From positions 62,001-126,000 of the forward strand of contig JAJQFD010000023.1 in NCBI GenBank assembly GCA_021201335.1: 64,000 bases of DNA, given 5' to 3'. The translations under genes were made by a program, and so were the position numbers. This document shows, piece by piece, positions 1 to 9,991 of the stretch; the stretch's first letter is position 1, and each line of letters begins with the position of its first letter. The stretch comes from Bacteroides sp. (GTDB lineage Bacteria > Bacteroidota > Bacteroidia > Bacteroidales > Bacteroidaceae). The notes under the pieces were generated by a model. It saw only the letters and a list, made by a program, of their open reading frames with translations. It searched no databases and was not told where the DNA came from.

Positions 1-155
1 ACGCAATCATAATTGAAAGAAGCTTTGATAGGAGGGCCTTGTTTTGAAGTTGCAACAGAGGTTGTAAATTCATTAAGCAAATAAACTCCCTGCACATCTG
101 TCTGTGCCTGGAGCATCAGTGGAAAAAGAATGCTAATAAAAATAAGCTTTTTCAT
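1..155 (-). CDS. Exported protein, N-terminal fragment, unknown function
   Basis: Reading leftward from the ATG at 155, an open frame runs off the window edge after 51 codons. The product begins MKKLIFISILFPLMLQAQTD, a clear Sec signal peptide with a likely cleavage after the Ala-Gln. There is no lipobox cysteine, so it is probably periplasmic or secreted rather than a lipoprotein. It lies 68 bp downstream of the SusD-like gene on the same strand, so it is probably the third gene of that locus, where an enzyme or an accessory binding protein is expected. I do not recognise the family from the visible part. A hairpin sits in the gap before it. Confidence 0.7.
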   Translation of the reverse strand, partial: MKKLIFISILFPLMLQAQTDVQGVYLLNEFTTSVATSKQGPPIKASFNYDC

Positions 156-173
156 TTTCTTATTGCTTTGGGT

Positions 174-206
174 AAAAGGAAAGAGCTTAAAATGCTCTTT
201 CCTTTT
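174..206 (-). terminator. Hairpin terminator or attenuator between SusD-like gene and next gene
   Basis: A perfect 13-bp inverted repeat (AAAAGGAAAGAGC, 7-nt loop, GCTCTTTCCTTTT) ends in a T-rich arm in both directions. It sits in the 68-bp gap between two codirectional genes, so it could terminate or attenuate leftward transcription after the SusD-like gene. The T tract is short on the minus strand, so full termination is uncertain. Confidence 0.55.
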
Positions 207-222
207 TCTTGTTTCAAATTAT

Positions 223-1842
223 TTATTTAGCCCAGAAAATTTTGGTATAATAGCTATCTCCGTCTGGCATGGTAGCCACCTGTTTGTTGTAATTATCTGT
301 ATTGTAATTACGCTCCGAGAATGGATACCTTACTCTGTAAGGAGGAGTCTTCAAAATTTGAGCTAAATCATCTGTTGGGAAATATAATTCCGGATAACCG
401 GTTCTCCGATATTCGTGCCAAGCTTGAGTTGATTGCATAAATCCAAAGTTTAACCATTTTTGAGTAGCGATTACTTCTTCTTTATTAGTAGCCTTATCCC
501 ACATTTTTTGGGCATAAGCTATTATTTTGCTCTCAGCAGGCATCTCAACTTTTCTGATAGGAGATGCTGTAAGTTCTCTATTTAATGCATCATTATTTTG
601 ATCATAGTAGAATTTTACAGATTCCAGAACACCATTAATAAAAGCCTGTTTAGCATCACCGCTAGCCCATCCTCTCTGATAAGCTTCTGCTTTTGTGAAA
701 TAAACTTCAGCAGCGGTTATAATAGGACTCTTCAAATTTCTGTTGTAAATAACTGTAGTAGAATCAATACGTGAATAAACACGAGATTTTTCTTCAATAT
801 TGGTATTTGCCAGTTGTTCTGCATATGGTTCCCGTGTAGAAAGTCCTCTATATTCATCCTTTGAATTTTTGGAATACATAATGATTAGGCGAGGGTCATT
901 TTCGCCTAAAGCTTCCTCTGTTATTAATACATCTAACATTGCTTGACTTGCAAAACTATGTTCTTTATACCCATTCCGGAAAGCATCCCCAAAATTTAAT
1001 CCTGCAGGATCTGCTGTTGAAGAGATATCATTGTCAAAAGACAATACTTGAATATTCTGCTTTAACTCTTCAACTATTGGGTAATTCCCTTCTAGAATTT
1101 CTTTAACAACTTGTTTTCCCTTTGTGGCTAATTCACCTTGTGTAGCAACACGAGTAGCTAAACGTAAACGAAGTGAATTGCAATATTTTATCCATTTATC
1201 TATATCCCCGTTATTAATAAAGTCCTGTCTTTCCAAACCAGTAACTCCAATACCATTGAGCTCTTGAGATAAATTTCCTAAATTGTCAAGCATCATAGTA
1301 TAAAGATCTGTAGCTTTTTCATAGCTAGGATAAGAATACATTAAGCTATCTGCTCCCATTGTAGTTAAATAGCCTGCTTCACTAAAGGGTACATCACCAA
1401 AAGCGTCAATTACTTGTGATAAATGATCATACACAAAGATCTCAGATACACACCAAAATACTCTATTTTTTTCTTTTTCTTCAGGAGTTAACTTATTATA
1501 AGTTACTTGCAATTCTCTGAATTGTGTCAAAGTATTATAAAAATCCTCCCATCTATTATTCGCGTAACTATCCGCTATAGAATACCGTGTACCATCAGTG
1601 TTAGTAAATCCAATAGTTTGGGCAAATTTTGCAACACCACTATTTTCCCAAGTATATAGACGCCAATAAGAATTATAAGTGAAACGGGCTCCAGTGTAGA
1701 ATACCCCTGTCATAAGTTTATCACAGGAAGCAATACTTGTTTCCCCCGGATCCGTGTATTTACTGGTATAATCGTTATCAGAACAAGCACTGAAATTATA
1801 CAACATTGCAAATCCTAATAGAATTGATAATATCTTTTTCAT
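223..1842 (-). CDS. SusD-like outer-membrane nutrient-binding lipoprotein (SusD-like_2 type)
   Basis: A 539-aa lipoprotein. The frame is open further upstream, but I start it at the ATG at 1842 because the product then begins with a lipoprotein signal peptide ending in the lipobox FSAC. It is alpha-helical with TPR-like segments. The stretch around residue 240, INNGDIDKWIKYCNSLRLRL, is typical of the SusD/RagB relatives grouped as SusD-like_2. Such proteins sit on the cell surface as a lid on a SusC TonB-dependent channel and capture glycans or peptides. Its partner SusC gene ends 31 bp upstream on the same strand, so the pair is surely one operon. The ligand cannot be read from the sequence. 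Confidence 0.88.
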   Translation of the reverse strand: MKKILSILLGFAMLYNFSACSDNDYTSKYTDPGETSIASCDKLMTGVFYTGARFTYNSYWRLYTWENSGVAKFAQTIGFTNTDGTRYSIADSYANNRWEDFYNTLTQFRELQVTYNKLTPEEKEKNRVFWCVSEIFVYDHLSQVIDAFGDVPFSEAGYLTTMGADSLMYSYPSYEKATDLYTMMLDNLGNLSQELNGIGVTGLERQDFINNGDIDKWIKYCNSLRLRLATRVATQGELATKGKQVVKEILEGNYPIVEELKQNIQVLSFDNDISSTADPAGLNFGDAFRNGYKEHSFASQAMLDVLITEEALGENDPRLIIMYSKNSKDEYRGLSTREPYAEQLANTNIEEKSRVYSRIDSTTVIYNRNLKSPIITAAEVYFTKAEAYQRGWASGDAKQAFINGVLESVKFYYDQNNDALNRELTASPIRKVEMPAESKIIAYAQKMWDKATNKEEVIATQKWLNFGFMQSTQAWHEYRRTGYPELYFPTDDLAQILKTPPYRVRYPFSERNYNTDNYNKQVATMPDGDSYYTKIFWAK

Positions 1843-1873
1843 TTTGTTTCTTTTTGTTAAATAATAAACATTA

Positions 1874-4800
1874 TTAGAAGCTAGCTCGTAATGATACTCC
1901 GAACGACCGTGTAGTAGCAGTTGAACCACCAAGTTGTGTTTGTCCTATCCAATTTGTAGCATCTGTTGCTTCAGCATCAAATGCAGGCATCTTTTTATAA
2001 ATATAAAATAAGTTACGCCCATAAACAGATATTTGTAAACTTCTACACGCAAACTTAGAGAGAAGTTTTGCTGGAAGATTATACCCAAGAGAAAGTTCAC
2101 GCACCTTCACATAAGTATTATCAAAAACAGATTCCGCATAATATCTTTTACCTTGCGAAGAATTACCTCCCCAACCATACACACTACCATACCAGTAGTC
2201 AGAACCTATCATGATATCATTAGTAGTACCGTCTTCTTTTACACCGGGTAAAATCATACCATTGTCGTATACTTTTTCGCCATTAGGACCTGCAGAACCT
2301 ACGAAAGGGATATAGTTATTTTTTTCATCTAAATAATAGGTTAAACCGCCATGGGCCGCATCCCGATTAGCCATTGATTCTTTCAATGATCCACGACTCA
2401 TTAAATACTGGTAAGGAGTATTCATTACAGCACCACCTATGCGATAATCGAAAGAAGCATCCAAGAAGAAATCTTTATAACTTATAGTAGTAGCAAAACC
2501 TCCTATAAATTTTGGCAGAGCATTTCCTACTTTTACGACATCATCTGTTAATTTATAAAAACCCTCTGCAGTAACTATTTTATTTCCATTCTCGTCAGTA
2601 GCAGGCGCATAAGAATAAATATCCCCCATAGGACGACCCACTATAGAATACATAAATGCTGAACCATTGTCAAGATTCCAGTGTTCAAGTTTATCAATAC
2701 CATCAGCTAACTTCGTTACTTTATTTTTATACCAAGAAAAGTTAGTACGAAGTTCCCAGTTCCAATCTCTTGTCCGAATCGGGGTTCCATATAATGAAAG
2801 TTCAAAACCACTATTTTGTAATTCACCTACATTCATTAAAATACTCCTTCCACCTACAGACCCAGGTATAGTCGTATTCAAAATTTGGTCTTTAATTTTA
2901 TTAGTATAGAAAGATACATCGAAACCTAAACGATTACCGAAGAATTTACTTTCTAAACCAAATTCCCATTCAAACTTTTTCTCAGGCTTGATTGTCTCAT
3001 TACCAACCTCTGTATCTACAGTGTTATAAATGTAACCACCAGCGGTATTTTGAGTATATGCTTGAGTTGCTTTGTAAATCGCCGGGGCATTACCTACAAT
3101 ACCATAAGACATACGAACTTTCCCATAGTCAAACCAGATAGGTTTGTTATCTTTCATTAACTCTGTATAAATAATACTAGCATTTACTGACGGATAGAAA
3201 AATGAATTATTTCCTTTAGCTAAAGTCGAAATTTTTTCCTGTCGGGCCGTTCCTTCTAAATAAGCCCAATTATCATAAGAAAGGCTTACTGTTCCCAGCC
3301 AAGCTGTTTTTAAGAATTCCTGTTTTAACATTTTAGCTTCCTTATTTCTTGCACTTGCATTTATATGGAACCAGTTTTCTACAGTGAGGCCTCCATCAGT
3401 ACCAACTGTATTATTATATGTTGACTCCGTTCTTCCAGTCCAACCTGCATTCGCGTTCAGATTAATTTTCTCAGTAAGATCTTTATTATAACTCAACATT
3501 ACTTCACCAAAAACTGTCTGATAACGCCTGTTAGTTAAACCATAATATCCGGAATAGGTTCCAAAAATATTTGGTTTTTCAGTACCCTCATTTTTTTCAA
3601 TTTTTTCTGTTGTGTAATCAGTAGCAATACGTCCACGTAATACTAAGCCATCAATTATAGTCCAACTAGGAGTGACGCTCGCAATCAAACGATTGTTCGT
3701 TTCTAATTGTTCTTTTCTGTAAACATTCCAGAAATATCCAGGTTCATTGTCACCTTCATGAAAAACGAGAGCTTTAACTGCCAAATCCCATTCATATCCT
3801 TCATTAGGAGTTAAATGGTTAGAACTTGTGCGAGCCAAATTTGCATATCCTAAACTTGTTATAGCACTTTTTCTTATATAATCAATATCATCAAATGCAC
3901 TAAACATACCAGCGAAGTTATTAGTCAAACGGCTGATACGATAAGGACGATTTTTAATATCTTGTATAATATAATTTACTGTATAATCTACTTTTAATGC
4001 TTTAGATATATTATAAGAACCTGTCAAGTTGAAATTGTGTTTTTTATAAGTTGAATTATATTGTGTCGGAAGATTATCTGTGTAGGTATAAGACAGTCGT
4101 AAGTTACTTTTTTCAGTACCATTAGTAATAGCCACATTATACTGTTGGTTGGTTCCTGTACGGAATATATCCTTCCAAGGATTTGAACCATATGATTTAT
4201 AGGGACGAATAGTTCCATCATAATACAAAATATCACTACCATCGTATCTAGGTCCAAATTGAGCAGTAGCGGTTAGAATACTATTTTGGACTACACCATT
4301 TCTATCCTCTCTGGCATACCAGCCATCTGCCCAGCCTGCATTATTTATATTATTATATGACTTATAGTTTGAACGACTATTTGTTGCAACTCCAGGACCA
4401 AAAGTGGTTTGATATTCAGGCATATATGCAACAAAATCGGCTGTTAAACTAGCACTTACATCAACGCCAAATCCTTTAGTACTACGTCCACTTTTAGTAG
4501 TAATCATCACAACGCCGTTAGCGGCTTCTGAACCATACAGAGCAGAGGCAGAGGCTCCTTTTAAGATGGAGAGATTCTCAATATCTTCTGGATTAATATC
4601 AGCTAAACCATTAGAATTGATTCGTTGCTCTGTTCAATAACCATCATCATTTGCATTACCGTTACGAATAGGTACCCCATCTACAACGATGAGTGGTTGG
4701 TTATTTCCTGTAATGGAGTTCAAACCACGCACATTAATTGATATAGCACCGGTAGCACCACCTGGAGCAGTTTGAATACGTACACCGGATGCTTTTCCAT

Positions 4801-5275
4801 AAAGTGCCGAGCCAAGGCTTTGAGAAGCTGTTTTTGTTAATTCACCCGAACCAATTGAACTAACCGCATAACCCAACTTTTTAGCATCTTTCTTAATACC
4901 CAATGCTGTCACCACCACTTCATCTAAGGTTAAAGCATCTTCTTTCATCTTGATAGCTACATGACTTTGCCCGTTGATGAGAATTTCCTGAGTTTCATAA
5001 CCCGTAAATGAAATAGCCAATGTTTGGCCATCACTTACTTCAATAGAGAAGTTACCATCTAAATCCGAGATAGTACCCGTAGAGGTTCCTTTCACCGCAA
5101 CTGTGGCTCCGATAACCGGACCCAGATCATCCGAAATAGTTCCGGTCACTTTCCGTTTTTGCTGACTAATGGAATTGTTTTCCAAATTTTGTGTTTTTGC
5201 AGCGTATATGTTTTCTGAGAAACATACAGCTAAGCTTAGCGCTAAGGCACAAAAAATTCTTTTCACTTTTAGCAT
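1874..5275 (-). pseudogene. SusC/RagA-like TonB-dependent transporter, interrupted by in-frame TGA
   Basis: One continuous reading frame of 1134 codons encodes a complete SusC-type transporter except for a TGA at codon 214 (bases 4634-4636). Domains in order: signal peptide (about 1-25), carboxypeptidase-D-like domain (about 42-120), TonB-box-like segment LTLDEVVVTALG, plug with NVRGLNSITG and IVVDGVPIRNG, then the beta-barrel ending in a final Phe. The stop falls in DGY-stop-TEQRINSNG, where SusC relatives usually read YW followed by a QRI segment, so it replaces a Trp (TGG to TGA). Downstream the plug and barrel continue intact (INPEDIENLSILKG, NGVVMITTKSG). The fragment before the stop lacks the barrel, so no channel would form without readthrough. 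Confidence 0.85.
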
Positions 5276-5345
5276 AGTAAGACAATTGTATTAAAATAGT
5301 ATTAGATAAAACCACTGACAAATCAGTAGTTTATATTTAGCGTAC

Positions 5346-5353
5346 CAAAACTA
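5346..5353 (-). promoter_or_regulatory. Putative -7 promoter box for the first SusC gene
   Basis: On the minus strand the bases read TAGTTTTG, matching the Bacteroidota -7 consensus TAnnTTTG. It lies about 70 bp upstream of the SusC start, inside the 227-bp region shared with the divergent regulator. I see no convincing -33 TTTG at the right spacing. Confidence 0.45.
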
Positions 5354-5470
5354 AGGAGTTATCTTTTTGCCAGGATACAAGTTGGTTTATTTCATATTAG
5401 ATTATCATTCAGCGAACGATTTAGCTATACAATCGAACGATTTTCTAATTTTCAAGAAACGAATTAGCCT

Positions 5471-5478
5471 TAAATTTG
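5471..5478 (+). promoter_or_regulatory. Putative -7 promoter box for the HTCS-like regulator
   Basis: TAAATTTG matches the Bacteroidota -7 consensus TAnnTTTG and ends 24 bp before the chosen ATG of the regulator, which would give a short leader. The -33 element is not clear. Confidence 0.45.
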
Positions 5479-5502
5479 TATTTAAATGTTGTAAAAAACA
5501 TT

Positions 5503-8500
5503 ATGAGGAGAACATTCTTAGCTTTCTTAATTCTTACGCTTTCTATATCACAGGGAATAACACGTGACATCCATTTCCAGAAACTTGGAATTATTCATGG
5601 ACTTTCCCAATCATCGGCGATTTCATTATGGCAGGATCCATTGGGCAGAATGTGGATGGGTAATGACGTATTAAATTGCTATGACGGTGAGAAAGTTAAA
5701 ATACACCGCTTATCTGAGCATTTTAAGGAAGTAGAAGATGCCAATATACATACAATTACCGGAAACCAATCCGTTTTATTTGCCATTGCCGAAAATCATC
5801 TCATCCAAATGGACTTGGCTACAGAAACCTTCCATCTTACAGGTATTCAAACCTTATCGGTTTATTGCTCTGAAGAATACGCTTATTTTTTTGAGAAAGG
5901 ATATTTTAAAGAATACGACTGGAGAAAAAAGCAGGTACGCTCTGTGCTGCCCTTGGATGTAACCACTGTTCGGGATATCTTTTCTGCCGGAAATGGAGTA
6001 TTTTGGCTGGCTACGCCACAAGGAATATTTATTGTAGATATAAATACTCAAACCATCGTTCGAAAGATGCTCGAAAATGAAGATGTTTGCAAACTCTACA
6101 AAGATTCCCAGAATGATATATGGATGATTACCAGAAGCCGGAATATCTACACTACCCGTTTAGGATCGTATGTTCCTCAATTATTGTCATTTACATTTGA
6201 TAAGGAATATCCACGGTTTACAGATATTCTTTGTATCCAGGAAGATATAAAAGGAAGTATATGGTTAGGTACTTTATCAGGCTTATACCAGATTAAGCAA
6301 GAATACGGGAGTCCCACCAAAGTCAGTTTCCAGAACTATGTTATTCCTGAAGCAAATATTTATTCCTTATTTTCCGACCGCCAAGGGACTTTATGGATTG
6401 GCTCCTATTACGGAGATGTACGTTATTTTAATCCGGAAGTAGATAATTACATTTTCTTTGCCACAGATGAAAATCATCCGGAGAGATTACATGGGGCAGT
6501 CATCGGAACAATTGCTGAAGATGAAGAAAGAAACATCTACATTGCCACCGAAGGTAGTGGTATTAACATACTGGAGGCCGGTACAAGCAAATTTAAACAC
6601 TTAAAATGGGAAGATGGTTTATTACAAAATAAGATACGATATATATGGTATGATAAATCTTATCAACGCCTTTACATTTGTGGTTACATGCAAGGTATAT
6701 CTTATTATGATACCCAGCGGAAACAAATCTTCCACATTGACAATGGTATTTTAAAGAGTAGATTTCAGCGAATTGTGGAAGAAATGCTGCCTTATCAACA
6801 ATATCTAGTACTCCGGACACAAGACGGGTTATTTAAACTCGATCGCAATTCATTACATATTTCCCCCATGTTTGAAGACTCAGTCTTACAGGAATACTGC
6901 TCCGGCATCATCAGAGCTTATCATATAGATAAAAATCAGAAACTTTGGATTTCTTCCTTTGAAAAGGGGCTATTTACCATTGACTTAAAAAAGAATGCTA
7001 TCATTCAATCTTACGGAGACGGGCTTACAAACAAAGATTTTATCTCAAGCGCAGTAGTTGATATATGTGAAGACCCCCAGAAAGGAATTTTTATGGCTAC
7101 TTTAAATTCTGGTGTTCTTACTTATAATGCACAAACCAATACTTTTGATCAATACTCTGAAAGGAATAAAGAACTGCTTAGTGATATTTGTTACAATATA
7201 TGTTTTTCCTGGTATGATAATCTGATTGTCACTACCAACAGAGGAATTTCAATCATCAATTTCAATTCCCGTAAACAAATTAATTCAGTTCACCATATTG
7301 CTTTATCTCCTTCTTTTCCACTTATCGCCTTAAGTGGTGACTGTGGAATCCATTCCTCAATATATTCAGATAAGATATACATTGGTGGTCTGTATGGACT
7401 AATTTCCTTTTCGGAAAAAGATCTGGTAATGGATAAATCAGACTATTCACTTTATTTCTCCTCCTTGCATATTAACAGTGTTCCGGTCTATTCTCCTTCT
7501 GATATTTTACCAAAACAGCTACCTTTTTGCAAAAAGATAATTTTGGACCATGACCAAAATACTATTAATTTAAATTTCGCTTGTACAAATTATCTTTCCA
7601 CGCAAAATACTACCTTTGAATATAAATTAGAAGGAGTCGATGAACATTGGAACATAACCAGCCACAAGCAAATTACCTATAACTCGTTACAGCCAGGTAA
7701 ATACAAGCTTCTCGTAAGAGAAACAAGTCACATGAATAAGCAGGCTGAATTGGAGATTATAATCAAATCACCTTCATGGAGTACTATACCTGCCATTCTA
7801 GGATATTTATTGATTATTACCTTCATTACATTGTTTATTGTTCGTTTTTTTAAGAGTAAAACATTGTTAAAAGCATCTTTAGAGAGCAAAAAAGAGGAAA
7901 TGGAGCGGATGGAAGAATTAAATCAAAATAAAGTGTATTTTTTTATCAATATATTCAATGAGTTTCGTACCCCACTAACCCTTATTCTATCTCAGTTGGA
8001 AAGACTGATCCAAGAACCGGTTCAGGCCAACCGAAAAAAATTAGACCGGATCAAATCACAAGCTCTTCGGCTACAGGATTTAATTGCGGAATTACATGAT
8101 CTCGGGAAAATTGAAGAAAACAAACTTCCTCTGCAAATTGATAATATTGATTTGAAACAGTTCCTGAGAAATATCTACTTGACTTACTTCGATTATGCCA
8201 ATGAAAAGCAAATTAACTACAGATTTACTCATCCCAACAAATTAGTTTCAGCGTGGATTGATACCAAACAGTTTCAGAAAGTAGTTTATAATTTGCTAAA
8301 TTTTGTTTTCAAATTCGGATCCAAAAAAGAATTAGTTACACTAACTTTATTAGAAAGATCCAATCGCCTTGAAACTACAATTAATTACCAGGGAGAATTA
8401 CCTGAGAAAACGAAATATGAATCACTCTTTCAAGCTCTCAATAACAATAACAATTATATACCTGATTTTACTTTAATCCCGGAAGGGGGTATGAGCCTGA

Positions 8501-9504
8501 TATTCAGTAAAGGAATCATAAAATTACACAAAGGCGATCTAATAGTAAAAGCAGACGAAAAGAATCTATTATTCACGATCACTCTCAAATCCGGAAACTC
8601 CCACTTCAGTCCGGCCGATTTTAAAAATAATGTGCTGGAAACTGGCTCTCCACCTGTACCTGTTTCCAGTTATGATATTCCAGATAACTTTATTATCGGA
8701 CCAGACTTTGAAGAAGAAGTGGTAGCTGATTCAGAAAATGAAACCAAAAGTTTCCATATGCTATTAGTGGAAGATAACAATGAGGTAAGAGGATTACTCA
8801 AAGAAATCTTTTCATTCAACTATAATGTTGTGGAGATGACAAATACAACAGACGCTTATCAGTACGCAATTGATGAAAAACCGGATATTATTGTGTGTGA
8901 GGTAATGTTGCCTGATATTGGTGGAATTGCGCTCTGTAAGAAATTGAAAAATAACATTCAGACTCTACATATCCCCGTTATATTGCTCACCTCGCAACCT
9001 TCGGAAAAGCAGCACATAGAATGTATCCGGTCAGGAGCAGATGACTATATTGTTAAGCCTTTTAATATTGATATATTAATTCTTCGATGTAATTACCTGG
9101 TGAAGCAAAGCAAAAAATTATCTGAATCTCAAAAGATACATAAGCCGGATGAAATTCTCCGGGAAGTACCCACTAACATCCGCGACCGGAATTTCCTGGC
9201 CCTGGCACAAAAGGTGGTGGAAGAAAACATGGCCAATCCAGATTTCGATACACTGGTGTGGAGTAAACAGTTAGGAATAGGGCGTACTCGTTTGTTTAGC
9301 CTCATAAAAAATATTACGGGTAAAACGCCTAATGATTATATATTACACATGAAACTCAACAAAAGCTTGGTACTTCTTGCAGAGCATACACTCACTATAG
9401 GAGAAATAGCTTATCAACTAGGCTTTTCAAGCCCGGCTTATTTTAGTAAGTGTTTTAAAAAGCAATTCGGATTAACTCCGGCCGATTACCGAAAAAAGCT
9501 TTGA
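5503..9504 (+). CDS. HTCS-like sensor-regulator with degenerate kinase and receiver domains
   Basis: A 1333-aa fused regulator. I use the ATG at 5503 because it gives a signal peptide (MRRTFLAFLILTLSISQG). Order: signal peptide, periplasmic propeller repeats (for example GSIWLGTLSGLY, GTLWIGSYYGDV), Y_Y_Y domain (about 670-755), one membrane helix (about 760-785), HisKA-like region, HATPase-like region, receiver (about 1083-1200) and AraC-type HTH (about 1225-1333, ending GLTPADYRKKL). Key residues are lost. The phosphoacceptor motif reads FNEFRTPL with Asn819 where SHEFRTPL has His. The ATP-binding N box reads NLLNFVFKF with Phe934 for Asn, and no DxGxG box is visible. The receiver reads IIVCEVMLPD with Glu1133 for the phosphorylated Asp. 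The DNA-binding end looks intact. It is divergent from the SusC/SusD-like pair, its probable target. Confidence 0.88.
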   Translation: MRRTFLAFLILTLSISQGITRDIHFQKLGIIHGLSQSSAISLWQDPLGRMWMGNDVLNCYDGEKVKIHRLSEHFKEVEDANIHTITGNQSVLFAIAENHLIQMDLATETFHLTGIQTLSVYCSEEYAYFFEKGYFKEYDWRKKQVRSVLPLDVTTVRDIFSAGNGVFWLATPQGIFIVDINTQTIVRKMLENEDVCKLYKDSQNDIWMITRSRNIYTTRLGSYVPQLLSFTFDKEYPRFTDILCIQEDIKGSIWLGTLSGLYQIKQEYGSPTKVSFQNYVIPEANIYSLFSDRQGTLWIGSYYGDVRYFNPEVDNYIFFATDENHPERLHGAVIGTIAEDEERNIYIATEGSGINILEAGTSKFKHLKWEDGLLQNKIRYIWYDKSYQRLYICGYMQGISYYDTQRKQIFHIDNGILKSRFQRIVEEMLPYQQYLVLRTQDGLFKLDRNSLHISPMFEDSVLQEYCSGIIRAYHIDKNQKLWISSFEKGLFTIDLKKNAIIQSYGDGLTNKDFISSAVVDICEDPQKGIFMATLNSGVLTYNAQTNTFDQYSERNKELLSDICYNICFSWYDNLIVTTNRGISIINFNSRKQINSVHHIALSPSFPLIALSGDCGIHSSIYSDKIYIGGLYGLISFSEKDLVMDKSDYSLYFSSLHINSVPVYSPSDILPKQLPFCKKIILDHDQNTINLNFACTNYLSTQNTTFEYKLEGVDEHWNITSHKQITYNSLQPGKYKLLVRETSHMNKQAELEIIIKSPSWSTIPAILGYLLIITFITLFIVRFFKSKTLLKASLESKKEEMERMEELNQNKVYFFINIFNEFRTPLTLILSQLERLIQEPVQANRKKLDRIKSQALRLQDLIAELHDLGKIEENKLPLQIDNIDLKQFLRNIYLTYFDYANEKQINYRFTHPNKLVSAWIDTKQFQKVVYNLLNFVFKFGSKKELVTLTLLERSNRLETTINYQGELPEKTKYESLFQALNNNNNYIPDFTLIPEGGMSLIFSKGIIKLHKGDLIVKADEKNLLFTITLKSGNSHFSPADFKNNVLETGSPPVPVSSYDIPDNFIIGPDFEEEVVADSENETKSFHMLLVEDNNEVRGLLKEIFSFNYNVVEMTNTTDAYQYAIDEKPDIIVCEVMLPDIGGIALCKKLKNNIQTLHIPVILLTSQPSEKQHIECIRSGADDYIVKPFNIDILILRCNYLVKQSKKLSESQKIHKPDEILREVPTNIRDRNFLALAQKVVEENMANPDFDTLVWSKQLGIGRTRLFSLIKNITGKTPNDYILHMKLNKSLVLLAEHTLTIGEIAYQLGFSSPAYFSKCFKKQFGLTPADYRKKL

Positions 9505-9514
9505 TGGTAGGAAA

Positions 9515-9979
9515 CTAGTGAAGAGTAGCCAATATTTCTTTCATCGTCTTACCTGATACCGGATGAATCAGACAGGGTGCGATTTCGGCTAACGGTTCCA
9601 TCACAAAAAGACGTTCCGTCATAAAAGGATGAGGTAGAACAAGGTCATTTTCTTTGTATATCAAATCGTCTACTATAAGTAAATCAATATCAATCAACCG
9701 ATCTGTATATTGTTGATTTACTGACTTTCGGAAACGGCCCAACTCTTTTTCGATTTGTTGGGTTGCTATTAATATTTCATGGGGTGTTAATGACGTTTCA
9801 ATTGCAATTGCAGCATTCAAAAAAGAGTTTTCTGACTCAAACCCCCAGGGGGCTGTATTATAAAGAGCGGATAAGGAAATAACTTTCCCTATCCGCTCTT
9901 CTATTTTCAGTACGGCATCCCGAAGATTCTTTTCTTTATCACCCAAATTTGAGCCCAGACTCAGATATACCTTCGACAT
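9515..9979 (-). CDS. folK: 2-amino-4-hydroxy-6-hydroxymethyldihydropteridine diphosphokinase
   Basis: A 154-aa cytoplasmic enzyme that transfers pyrophosphate from ATP to 6-hydroxymethyl-7,8-dihydropterin, the step before dihydropteroate synthase in folate synthesis. It shows the family landmarks: the N-terminal YLSLGSNLGDK, the middle LYNTAPWGF, and the signature TDRLIDIDLLI that carries the metal-binding Asp pair. Length is normal for a stand-alone FolK. It is the last gene of a seven-gene leftward operon, 12 bp after queA. Its stop lies only 10 bp from the stop of the convergent HTCS gene, so there is no room for a separate terminator. Confidence 0.95.
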   Translation of the reverse strand: MSKVYLSLGSNLGDKEKNLRDAVLKIEERIGKVISLSALYNTAPWGFESENSFLNAAIAIETSLTPHEILIATQQIEKELGRFRKSVNQQYTDRLIDIDLLIVDDLIYKENDLVLPHPFMTERLFVMEPLAEIAPCLIHPVSGKTMKEILATLH

Positions 9980-9991
9980 GGCGCGATTATT

